This document shows positions 1-5,793 of a stretch of DNA of 7,153 nucleotides, piece after piece. The DNA comes from JALHRI01 sp044351685 (GTDB taxonomy: Bacteria > Pseudomonadota > Alphaproteobacteria > Rickettsiales > UBA3002), in assembly GCA_044351685.1 (NCBI GenBank), contig JBILFK010000078.1:1-7153 (forward strand), written 5' to 3'. Within the stretch, counting starts at the first letter, position 1. Every line of letters begins with the position of its first letter. A program made the translations under genes and the position numbers. Under the pieces are notes generated by a model that saw only the letters and a list, made by a program, of their open reading frames with translations, ran no database searches and had not been told where the DNA came from.

Positions 1-1
1 T

Positions 2-103
2 CTATTGAAGCAATTTGATGAAGCCGGCGGCAAAGAAACCAGCCCCGCTTCGGAAGGATTTTTTACGAAAGTCAAAGAATTCTGGGAAGATTTGAAAGAG
101 TAA
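2..103 (+). CDS. dnaJ: DnaJ chaperone, C-terminal fragment (5' end outside window)
   Basis: Only the last 33 codons and the TAA stop are present. The tail reads GFFTKVKEFWEDLKE, which resembles the Gly-Phe-Phe, Lys-Val-Lys, Phe-Trp/Phe, Asp-Asp/Glu-Leu ending of proteobacterial DnaJ proteins, after a hydrophilic linker rich in Gly, Ser and Pro. DnaJ is the J-domain co-chaperone that delivers substrates to DnaK in the cytoplasm and stimulates its ATPase. None of the diagnostic parts (J domain, Gly/Phe region, zinc-binding CXXCXGXG repeats) lie in the window, so the call rests on the C-terminal pattern and on the dapB neighbour, a known arrangement in Alphaproteobacteria. The stop lies two bases before the dapB start, which suggests one transcript. 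Confidence 0.72.
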   Translation, partial: LLKQFDEAGGKETSPASEGFFTKVKEFWEDLKE

Positions 104-105
104 CC

Positions 106-909
106 ATGGCCGATTTATTACGGATTGCAGTGGCAGGGGCAACAGGGCGCATGGGCTTGGCGCTGGTGCGTGCACTTTCCACACATACGCGCCTTGAACT
201 GGTGGCGTGCGGTATTCGCCCGGGCACGCATACGCTTGCGGTGAGCCATTTTGAACAATCGGGCCTTGGTTTTGCCAAAGGCATGCTCACAGAAACACCC
301 GAAGCGCTGGTGCGTGATGCCGACTGCGTGATTGATTTTACCCGCCCCGATTATACCCTAGAACTTGCCCGGCTAGTGCGCGGCAAGGCGATGGTTTCTG
401 GCACTACCGGTTTTACGCCTGCGCAAAAAGAAGCTCTGATGGACGGCGCGCGCAGTGCTAACATTCTCTGGTCATCGAATATGAGCGTGGGCGTGAATTT
501 GTTGATGAAGCTGGTGGAAGATGCCGCGCGTGCACTGGATAGCGCGCAGTATGATATTGAAATTGTGGAAGCGCACCACAAACATAAAATCGATGCGCCT
601 TCGGGCACCGCACTTTCTTTGGGTGAAGCCGCAGCACGCGGGCGCGGCGTGGATTTACACGATGTGTGGGTGCGCGGGCGCGATGGTATTTCGGCGCAGC
701 GCAAGGCAGGCGATATTGGGTTTGCGGCCATTCGTGGTGGCGATATTGTGGGCAGCCACGATGTACTTTTTGCTGGCGAGGGCGAACAAATTACCCTTTC
801 GCACCACGCGACCGACCGCAAAATTTTTGCACTCGGCGCACTCAAAGCCGCCGAGTGGATTGCCGGCAAGCCGAACGGTTTTTACACCATGAAAGATATT
901 ATAAAGTAA
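106..909 (+). CDS. dapB: 4-hydroxy-tetrahydrodipicolinate reductase (DapB)
   Basis: DapB reduces 4-hydroxy-tetrahydrodipicolinate to tetrahydrodipicolinate with NAD(P)H in the cytoplasm, in the diaminopimelate/lysine pathway that feeds peptidoglycan and protein synthesis. The 267-residue product has normal length. The N-terminal Rossmann fold carries GATGRMG at residues 11-17. DFTRP (77-81) and VSGTTGF (97-103) line the cofactor site, followed by SSNMSVGVN (123-131). The family signature EAHHKHKIDAPSGTA (155-169) holds the expected catalytic His157 and Lys161. The C-terminal part has the usual RGGDIVGSH (210-218) and ends GFYTMKDIIK. All key residues are present. The ATG at 106 is supported by a purine-rich GAAAGAG at 94-100, inside the last dnaJ codons, with five bases between, so translation is probably coupled to dnaJ. 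Nothing suggests decay. Confidence 0.97.
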   Translation: MADLLRIAVAGATGRMGLALVRALSTHTRLELVACGIRPGTHTLAVSHFEQSGLGFAKGMLTETPEALVRDADCVIDFTRPDYTLELARLVRGKAMVSGTTGFTPAQKEALMDGARSANILWSSNMSVGVNLLMKLVEDAARALDSAQYDIEIVEAHHKHKIDAPSGTALSLGEAAARGRGVDLHDVWVRGRDGISAQRKAGDIGFAAIRGGDIVGSHDVLFAGEGEQITLSHHATDRKIFALGALKAAEWIAGKPNGFYTMKDIIK

Positions 910-971
910 TGCTTCGGCCGAGCACATACTGTGCTGACCTTCGCGTAGCTCCGCTAGCTCATGGCTTCATT

Positions 972-1000
972 TGAAATGCTATTCACTGGATAGCATTTCA
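972..1000. repeat. Perfect 11-bp hairpin downstream of dapB
   Basis: TGAAATGCTAT (972-982) and ATAGCATTTCA (990-1000) are exact reverse complements separated by seven bases (TCACTGG). The stem begins 63 bases after the dapB stop. No thymine run follows on the plus strand, so it is not a typical factor-independent terminator. It could block 3' exonucleases and stabilise the dnaJ-dapB message, or bind a dimeric protein as DNA. Confidence 0.6.
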
Positions 1001-1038
1001 GCATTACGCACTCGATTCTACTGAATCTCGAATAACAC

Positions 1039-1089
1039 AAAAAATCTCGAGTAGCGAAGAGCCGCCTCAAGCTACTCGACTTCATTTTT
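1039..1089 (-). terminator. Factor-independent terminator, probably bidirectional, between dapB and the small gene
   Basis: TCGAGTAGC (1047-1055) pairs perfectly with GCTACTCGA (1071-1079). Inside the 15-base loop, GAG (1059-1061) and CTC (1066-1068) can extend the stem. Read on the minus strand, the hairpin is followed after two bases by six thymines (A run at 1039-1044), a canonical terminator for the transcript of the 99-residue gene. Read on the plus strand, a five-thymine run (1085-1089) follows after five bases, giving a weaker terminator for dapB. The position between two converging genes fits use in both directions. Confidence 0.8.
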
Positions 1090-1091
1090 CC

Positions 1092-1143
1092 TACTTCAAA
1101 GTACACTGAGCCATAGGCGAAGGTCTTTGAAGTACGGCCTATG
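1092..1143 (-). repeat. Two interleaved inverted repeats over the stop codon of the small gene
   Basis: TACTTCAAAG (1092-1101) matches CTTTGAAGTA (1125-1134) as a perfect 10-bp inverted repeat. CATAGGC (1112-1118) matches GCCTATG (1137-1143) as a perfect 7-bp inverted repeat. The arms alternate, which is the topology of an H-type pseudoknot. In the minus-strand transcript the linkers would be two, six and ten nucleotides. The TAG stop of the 99-residue gene (1139-1141) lies inside the 7-bp stem. TACTT and AAGTA within 1092-1103 offer a competing small hairpin. The pairing is seen in sequence. The fold itself is inferred. Confidence 0.5.
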
Positions 1144-1438
1144 TTGCTTTTGCTAAAATCTGAGCAGCGAAGGCCTGCTCAACATTTTTGTAGTGCTGGC
1201 TTTGCTTCAGGCCTTCAATCGCGATATAATCGCGGCCATGTTCGCGGAAGAACATGGGAATAAACCCCAGCTCATCGAAACGTGCAGCGATGCGGGCTTT
1301 GATTTCGGGATCTTTGGCTTCAATGGGCTTCACGAAGCTGCAATTGCCGCCAATTTCATGTTTTTCCCACTCGCTGCGGCTACCAAATACTTGCGTATCA
1401 ATCAGCTGCGCTAAATAGGTGTGCTCGCCATACTGCAT
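1139..1438 (-). CDS. Hypothetical 99-residue protein
   Basis: I do not recognise a family. The product is a soluble-looking, mixed-charge protein with no signal peptide, membrane segment or cysteine metal motif (one Cys, at about residue 33). Visible landmarks are MQYGEHTYLAQLIDTQVFG at the start, a charged helical stretch PEIKARIAARFDELG in the middle, then IPMFFREHGRDYIAIEGL and a helical, Ala-rich end. It is believable as a gene because AAGGAG sits six bases before the ATG, a canonical terminator follows the stop, and the frame fills a gap between known genes. It lies 105 bases downstream of the secretion adaptor gene on the same strand, so it may share that transcript or have its own promoter. 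An AT-rich stretch at about 1460-1495 holds a TATATC -10-like box but no convincing -35. Any link to secretion is only positional. Confidence 0.75.
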   Translation of the reverse strand: MQYGEHTYLAQLIDTQVFGSRSEWEKHEIGGNCSFVKPIEAKDPEIKARIAARFDELGFIPMFFREHGRDYIAIEGLKQSQHYKNVEQAFAAQILAKAT

Positions 1439-1444
1439 AGAATT

Positions 1445-1450
1445 CTCCTT
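1445..1450 (-). promoter_or_regulatory. Strong ribosome binding site of the 99-residue gene
   Basis: On the minus strand AAGGAG stands six bases (AATTCT) before the ATG at 1438. It is the best Shine-Dalgarno match in the window, clearly better than those of the transporter and ABC genes. It fixes the start and argues that the small gene is translated well. Confidence 0.8.
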
Positions 1451-1502
1451 TGCACTGAGATATAACCCATGAGTATTTAATAAATCGTTAATGTAAGGAA
1501 AT

Positions 1503-1535
1503 GCAGGCTCAGCCTATGCTGCGCTGCAGTGCAGC
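1503..1535. repeat. Dyad-rich stretch just after the secretion adaptor gene
   Basis: The spacer 1439-1543 separates the adaptor stop from the 99-residue gene. It contains an imperfect palindrome centred on CTGCAG (1518-1535; the outer arms GCTGC and GCAGC match) and a small AGGC-TCA-GCCT hairpin (1505-1515). No thymine run follows on the minus strand, so it is at best a weak or partial terminator for the secretion genes. It may allow read-through into the small gene. Confidence 0.3.
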
Positions 1536-1543
1536 AGGGTGGC

Positions 1544-3094
1544 TTATTCCTGCCGGAAGGCGCGGCCAAACGATTCACGGATGGGGCGGGTGAGGTAGGA
1601 AAGCATGGTGCGTTCGCCCGTTACGATAAGCACTTCGGCGGGCATACCGGCGGTCAGTTCAAACCCATCGAGTTTGCGCGCCAGTTCTTCGGGCGTAATT
1701 TCCACGCGCGCGATATAGAAGGATTCGCCGTGCTGTGGGTCATCGAAGCGATCGGCAGAAACCGTGACCACCGAGCCTTCAAGGGGGCGCATGCGGCGCG
1801 AATCGACCACCGAAATTTTTACATTCGCCTGCAACCCTGCGCGCACAATATCAATGTCGGTGGGCGCAATTCGTGCATCGACCACAAGCTTTTCGCCAAT
1901 CGGCACAATCGACATCAGCGTATCGCCGGGTTGAATGACGCCGCCGATGGTAAAAATTTTCAGCCCCGTGACTTGCCCGGCAATGGGGGCAGTAATCTCG
2001 ATACGGCGCACAATATCGGCACTGGATCGCATTTGCTCATCGAGGTTGCTGAGTTGCAGTTGGGTATCTTTTAGTTCGTTCACCACACTGTTTAGAAATT
2101 CGGTGCGTTGGTTCACAATGGCAATTTTTGCTTCGCTGATGGTTTGATTTGCGCGTGAAATCATCGATTGCGCTTGCCCGCGCCGGCCTTGCAATTCGGC
2201 GGCCTGGCGTTGCAGCGCCAGCAGGCGCGGCTTTACTGCATTGCCTTTTTCAAGCAGCTGCTTCACCACGGCAATTTCTTCATTCAGCAGCGAAATTTGC
2301 TGGCTTGCCGAAGAAATTTGCTGGCGCAGGCCGTTGATTTCTTCGTCGCTCTGGCGCATTTTCTGGCGCATTACATCTTCTTCGCCCTGCATGTTTTCGC
2401 GGCGCGTAACAAAGAGGCGTCGCTGTGCATCGAGGCCTTTGGCGATTTTATCGTCGGTGCTTTCGAGCGTCGTAATCTCTTCCGGAAATGCAACACTATC
2501 CAGCGTATCGCGTTCGGCGAGCAAGCGCGCTTCGGTTGCCTTAGCGGTGAGCCATTGGCCGCGCAGTTGCTCATTCCGTGCTTCGGCATTGGTGCTATCG
2601 AGGCGCACCAGCACATCGCCTGCATTCACGCGCTGGCCTTCCTTCACCAAAATTTCTTTGATGATGCCGCCCTCTAAATGCTGGATCACTTTACTGTTCG
2701 AATCGACCACCACTTTACCGATGGCCACTGCACCAGTATCTAGTGGCACAAATGCCGCCCATGCGCCGATGAATCCGAACAGAATGATCATGAGCCAAGA
2801 GCCCATGAGAATCATGGGGCGCGCCATGCTATCGGGAGTGCGGGTATCTTCGGAGGTGAAGGGTAAAATAAACCCAGCAAGCTTATCGTTCAGCGCGCTG
2901 AGGCTACGTAAATTGCGTACCCCAAAACGCGGCATGGAAGCCGTTTGTTGGCGCGGCTTTTTTTCGGGCTTCGCCTTTGGTGGTTTGGGTGGCGCAGGCG
3001 GCGGCGAGGCAGGGGAAGGCGGTGTAACAGGTGTGCCCACCCCGCGCTTTGCATGCAGCGGTGCGCCAACAATGAAGGAAGGTTTATCCACCAT
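1544..3094 (-). CDS. prtE: Type I secretion periplasmic adaptor (HlyD/PrtE family membrane fusion protein)
   Basis: This adaptor would link the inner-membrane ABC exporter to an outer-membrane TolC-like channel. With the chosen start it has 516 residues. A proline/lysine-rich cytoplasmic tail (about 22-48) precedes one transmembrane segment (about 94-115). The lipoyl/barrel-sandwich half-motif HLEGGIIKEILVKEGQ (139-154) follows, then a long coiled-coil hairpin (about 170-360) and the second half-motif ITAPIAGQVTGL (367-378). The C-terminal beta-barrel ends in GMPAEVLIVTGERTMLSY (483-500), the usual ending of the HlyD/PrtE class. The ATG at 3094 is preferred because GAGG (3101-3104) lies six bases upstream. 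Starts at 3112 and 3127 have no comparable site. The start overlaps the ABC gene by 11 bases, which implies coupled translation. The protein is longer than many PrtE relatives, mainly because of the N-terminal tail. The symbol is by family and gene order, and the substrate is unknown. Confidence 0.93.
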   Translation of the reverse strand: MVDKPSFIVGAPLHAKRGVGTPVTPPSPASPPPAPPKPPKAKPEKKPRQQTASMPRFGVRNLRSLSALNDKLAGFILPFTSEDTRTPDSMARPMILMGSWLMIILFGFIGAWAAFVPLDTGAVAIGKVVVDSNSKVIQHLEGGIIKEILVKEGQRVNAGDVLVRLDSTNAEARNEQLRGQWLTAKATEARLLAERDTLDSVAFPEEITTLESTDDKIAKGLDAQRRLFVTRRENMQGEEDVMRQKMRQSDEEINGLRQQISSASQQISLLNEEIAVVKQLLEKGNAVKPRLLALQRQAAELQGRRGQAQSMISRANQTISEAKIAIVNQRTEFLNSVVNELKDTQLQLSNLDEQMRSSADIVRRIEITAPIAGQVTGLKIFTIGGVIQPGDTLMSIVPIGEKLVVDARIAPTDIDIVRAGLQANVKISVVDSRRMRPLEGSVVTVSADRFDDPQHGESFYIARVEITPEELARKLDGFELTAGMPAEVLIVTGERTMLSYLTRPIRESFGRAFRQE

Positions 3095-4811
3095 GGGGCA
3101 CCTCGCGCGCATCGGGTTTGCGGGCATTGCCGGAATAGCGCTGCATCATTTCGTCGCGCGGGCCGACGGCTTCGACAACACCGCCGCGCAGCATCATGAT
3201 TTTATCGACCATGGTAAGAATCGAGGGGCGGTGCGCCACAATAATGGTAGTCACGCGCTGTTGTTTTAGCCAGCTGAGGGTGGCCATGAGTGCGCGCTCG
3301 CCGTCGCCATCGAGATTGCTGTTAGGTTCATCGAGCACAATATATTTGGGCATGCCATACAGCGCACGCGCCAGCCCAATACGCTGTTTTTGCCCGGGCG
3401 AAAGCACGCTGACCCCGGGAATATAGGTGGTATCATAGCCGCCCGGTAATTGCAGAATAAGTTCGTGCACTTGCGCACGCTGCGCGGCTTCGACTACACC
3501 GGCATCTTCAGGTTTTTGTTGCATGCGGGCGATATTCTGTTTGATGGTGCCGGGAAATAACTCGACACTTTGCGGCAGGTAGCCGGCATATTTTCCGAAA
3601 TCTTCGCGTGCCCAGCCATGCACATCGGCACCATCGAGGCGCACATGCCCGCTGCTTGGCGCGATAATGCCCATCAGCATTTTCGATAGCGTGGTTTTAC
3701 CCGCCGCACTGGGCCCGATAATACCCAGCATTTCGCCTGCCTCCAGCCGGAAGCTCACATTTTTAAGAATGGCAGGTTTTTTGGGTGGGGCGTAATAGAG
3801 CCCTTCGACAGTTAAAATGCCGCGCGGCACCGGCATGGCGGTATCGCCCACGGGTGTTGGTGCTTCGCGAAACAAGGTTTCCAGACGCTGATAGGCATCG
3901 CGGGCCTGCACCAGCTGCTTCCACAGCATGATCATGCCTTCAAACGGTGCCACGGCGCGTGCAATCAGAATAGAGGCGGCGATTAACCCACCACCTGTCA
4001 TTTCGTTGTGCAGCACCAGATAGGCGCCAAAGCCGGTGATGGCAATTTGCAGCACCATGCGCATCGAGCGGGCAAAGCCCTGCAGCATGGCGCTGCGCTG
4101 TTGCGCTAAATCCTGCCATTTCAGGCTGCGGTCAAAATCGCGCCGCCACGAGGCGATCACGCCCGGCATCATGCCCATGGCCTGAATGGATTCGGCCTGC
4201 CTGCCGATCATATCTGCGGAAAGCAGCGATTCGGTAGATTTCTCGCTCGCCCGCAACAAGGCCTTGCGCGTGGCATATTCGTTGAGCACAGCGACCACAA
4301 TGAACATGCCCATACCACACAGCGCCAGCAAACCGAGCAATGGGTTGATCATGTAAATCACAAACAGAAACAGCACCGACCACGGCACATCCATCAAGGT
4401 GGGGGCAGCGCTGGCAATAAAATTTTTCAGTGTTCCCAGTTCGCGCAGCTGTTGCCCGGCACTGATCGGCACTTGTGCGGCTGCAGCATGCAGCGAGGTT
4501 TCAAGCACGGTGAAGGATAATTCGGTCTCAAGCCAGGCGACGATTTTGGCGATTACGCCGGAACGCACGGCGTGCAGCATGCCGTAAAAAATATAGGCTA
4601 CCAACACCACGGCCGTCAGGCCAAGCAGGGTATCCATCGAGCGGGTGGTGAACACCCGATCATAGACCTGCAGCGAATAGATCGGTAGCATGAGTGAAAG
4701 AAAATTGAGCCCAAACGAAAACACAAAACAATAGCCAAGCGCACGCCGCAAGCTACGCATGGCAGTGGCAAGTGCGCCGCGATGTTCGGTGGGGTTAGTG
4801 GTGCGTGTCAT
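3084..4811 (-). CDS. prtD: Type I secretion ABC permease/ATPase (PrtD family)
   Basis: This half-size ABC exporter would dimerise in the inner membrane and use ATP to push an unfolded substrate through the adaptor and a TolC-like pore. The 575-residue length is normal for PrtD/HasD. The N-terminal part (about 25-300) has hydrophobic segments consistent with six membrane spans and the family-typical YSLQVYDRVFTTRS (45-58). There is no N-terminal C39 peptidase domain, so it is not a bacteriocin-type exporter. The nucleotide-binding domain has Walker A GPSAAGKTT (366-374), Q-loop YLPQ (411-414), signature LSPGQKQRIGLARAL (470-484), Walker B YIVLDE (490-495), D-loop SNLD and switch His527. The ATG at 4811 has no clear Shine-Dalgarno match. 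Only 38 bases separate it from the upstream transporter gene, so both may share a transcript. No RTX-type substrate is seen nearby. Confidence 0.94.
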   Translation of the reverse strand: MTRTTNPTEHRGALATAMRSLRRALGYCFVFSFGLNFLSLMLPIYSLQVYDRVFTTRSMDTLLGLTAVVLVAYIFYGMLHAVRSGVIAKIVAWLETELSFTVLETSLHAAAAQVPISAGQQLRELGTLKNFIASAAPTLMDVPWSVLFLFVIYMINPLLGLLALCGMGMFIVVAVLNEYATRKALLRASEKSTESLLSADMIGRQAESIQAMGMMPGVIASWRRDFDRSLKWQDLAQQRSAMLQGFARSMRMVLQIAITGFGAYLVLHNEMTGGGLIAASILIARAVAPFEGMIMLWKQLVQARDAYQRLETLFREAPTPVGDTAMPVPRGILTVEGLYYAPPKKPAILKNVSFRLEAGEMLGIIGPSAAGKTTLSKMLMGIIAPSSGHVRLDGADVHGWAREDFGKYAGYLPQSVELFPGTIKQNIARMQQKPEDAGVVEAAQRAQVHELILQLPGGYDTTYIPGVSVLSPGQKQRIGLARALYGMPKYIVLDEPNSNLDGDGERALMATLSWLKQQRVTTIIVAHRPSILTMVDKIMMLRGGVVEAVGPRDEMMQRYSGNARKPDAREVPHGG

Positions 4812-4849
4812 CGTGCTATGGTGATAAAGAATCTAGGGCGCAGCGTCAA

Positions 4850-5743
4850 TCACTCGCGTATTTTCTGGCTGTTTCGCACGTCGCGCTGCGCCACGCACAC
4901 CGCACATGCGACAATAATGCCAGCCCCAACCCAGGTGGCTGTATCGCTGGTTTCATGAAAAAAGTAATAGGTGAAGATGGCGGTGAAAATGAGCCGTAAA
5001 AAATCAAACGGCATCAGTTTCACAATATCGGCCATGCTATAGGCGCGCACCAGAAATAAATGCGCCGAGGTTGAAGCCAGCGCCACGCATAGCAGCAGGC
5101 CTGTCTGGTGCAGAGTGGGCCACTGCCAGTGCGGCAGCGCCACCGGTAGGCTGAACAGCATCATGAACAAGGCCATATAAAATACGATGCGCAAGGGCGG
5201 TTCGGTATGGGTGAGGGATTTGACCAGCATGCCGGCAATCGCCCACATGGAGGTGGCAAATAACACCACCAGACTTGCCATGCTCATATCGGAACTATTG
5301 GGGCGCAGAATGATCAGCACACCAATAAACCCGCCAATCAGTGCGGCCCAGCGCACCATATCGGCGCGTTCTTTAAGCCATAACACGGCAAATATGGTGG
5401 TAAAAAGTGGGGCGGTGAAGCTGAGGGCAATCGCGTGATTAAGCGGCAGGGTGGCCACGCAGTAAAACCAGCTTTCCATACCGATAATACCAATGATGGC
5501 ACGCCAGAAATGCCCGCCAAGCCGCGAAGTTTTTAAAGCCTCGGCGCCACGCGGCAGCACCCATGGCAGCATCAGCAGCACGCTGAAAAAATTGCGCCAG
5601 AACACGATCACGGTGGTATGCATCGGTTCGGAAAGCATACGGATGAAAATATTCATCAGCGAGAATGATGCGGTGGAGCACACCATACAGCCAATAGCTA
5701 TCAGGTAGATTCGACGTGCGGGAAGGTTGGCAAAAGCATGCAT
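4850..5743 (-). CDS. EamA/DMT-family membrane transporter
   Basis: This is a 297-residue integral membrane protein of the drug/metabolite transporter superfamily, with two EamA-type halves. About ten hydrophobic segments are visible: roughly 12-36, 43-63, 79-97, 102-122, 130-147, 155-175, 186-203, 212-230, 238-262 and 270-286. Typical features are FWRNFF (48-53) in the second helix, LSFTAPLFTTIFAVLWLKE (107-125) at the end of the first half, and the matching stretch with FFHE (261-264) in the second half. The substrate cannot be predicted. Family members export amino acids, metabolites or nucleotide-sugar-like compounds. I chose the ATG at 5743 because it places the first membrane helix near the N-terminus and gives normal length. 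The longer frame, starting at 5812, would overlap glnD and add a low-quality Leu/Arg-rich leader. Its ribosome site is weak. The gene ends 38 bases before the secretion ABC gene on the same strand. Confidence 0.87.
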   Translation of the reverse strand: MHAFANLPARRIYLIAIGCMVCSTASFSLMNIFIRMLSEPMHTTVIVFWRNFFSVLLMLPWVLPRGAEALKTSRLGGHFWRAIIGIIGMESWFYCVATLPLNHAIALSFTAPLFTTIFAVLWLKERADMVRWAALIGGFIGVLIILRPNSSDMSMASLVVLFATSMWAIAGMLVKSLTHTEPPLRIVFYMALFMMLFSLPVALPHWQWPTLHQTGLLLCVALASTSAHLFLVRAYSMADIVKLMPFDFLRLIFTAIFTYYFFHETSDTATWVGAGIIVACAVCVAQRDVRNSQKIRE

Positions 5744-5793
5744 TTGCGTTAGCCTACCGCGAAGGAAGCAACGCAGCGAGGAGTTTGCAGCCA
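5744..5793. other. Divergent spacer between the EamA transporter and glnD
   Basis: About 50 bases separate the two preferred starts. The spacer holds a 6-bp inverted repeat, TGCGTT (5745-5750) with AACGCA (5770-5775), and the glnD ribosome site. It is too short for two full promoters, so at least one promoter probably lies within the opposite gene's 5' coding sequence. No clear -35/-10 pair was found. CTACCGCGAAGG (5754-5765) resembles CTACGCGAAGG, the reverse complement of 939-949 in the dapB spacer. Confidence 0.4.
5779..5783 (+). promoter_or_regulatory. Ribosome binding site of glnD
   Basis: AGGAG lies ten bases before the ATG at 5794. This is slightly long but usable, and is the only good match near the frame's start. 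An in-frame TTG at 5785 is only one base away from it and is therefore unlikely to be the start. Confidence 0.6.

Larger units (their letters stand above)
936..1125. repeat. Long-range 9-bp inverted repeat bracketing most of the dapB 3' spacer
   Basis: GACCTTCGC at 936-944 and its exact reverse complement GCGAAGGTC at 1117-1125 enclose the hairpins of the spacer. ATGGCT (961-966) and AGCCAT (1109-1114) form a second, inner matching pair. A small hairpin, AGCACA-tac-TGTGCT, lies just before at 921-935. Within the bracket the pentamer CTCGA recurs (1011, 1027, 1046 and 1075, plus the reverse form at 1047), and AATCTCGA occurs twice, at 1024 and 1043. No open frame of note lies in the spacer. 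The pattern is seen directly. Whether it is one element or several stacked terminators is uncertain. Confidence 0.4.

Noticed and set aside
351..869. A 172-codon minus-strand open frame inside dapB
   Set aside because: It is a shadow of the conserved dapB frame, with Ser/Pro/Arg-rich composition and no family features.
910..1138. CRISPR array, tRNA or small RNA gene in the dapB spacer
   Set aside because: The repeats are short, inverted and unevenly spaced, which rules out a CRISPR array. No cloverleaf or TTCGA/T-arm arrangement fits a tRNA. A small RNA is possible, but no promoter could be identified.
1451..1500. Possible promoter for the 99-residue gene
   Set aside because: TATATC can be read as a -10 box on the minus strand, but the nearest -35-like TTAACG is about 21 bases away and poor, so I did not annotate it.
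3095..3127. Longer N-terminus for the adaptor (start at 3127 or 3112)
   Set aside because: No ribosome site precedes these ATGs, while GAGG stands at a good distance from the ATG at 3094.
2241..3269. A 342-codon open frame on the plus strand opposite the secretion adaptor gene
   Set aside because: It runs antisense to a clearly homologous adaptor gene, has a Ser/Arg/Ala-rich shadow composition with no recognisable domain, and has no ribosome site. The same applies to the plus-strand frames at 1529-2074 and 2168-2677.
3371..3402. LSPGQ in place of the canonical LSGGQ signature in the ABC protein
   Set aside because: A Pro or Ala at this position is, to my knowledge, common in PrtD-type exporters, and all other ATPase motifs are intact, so it does not indicate loss of function.
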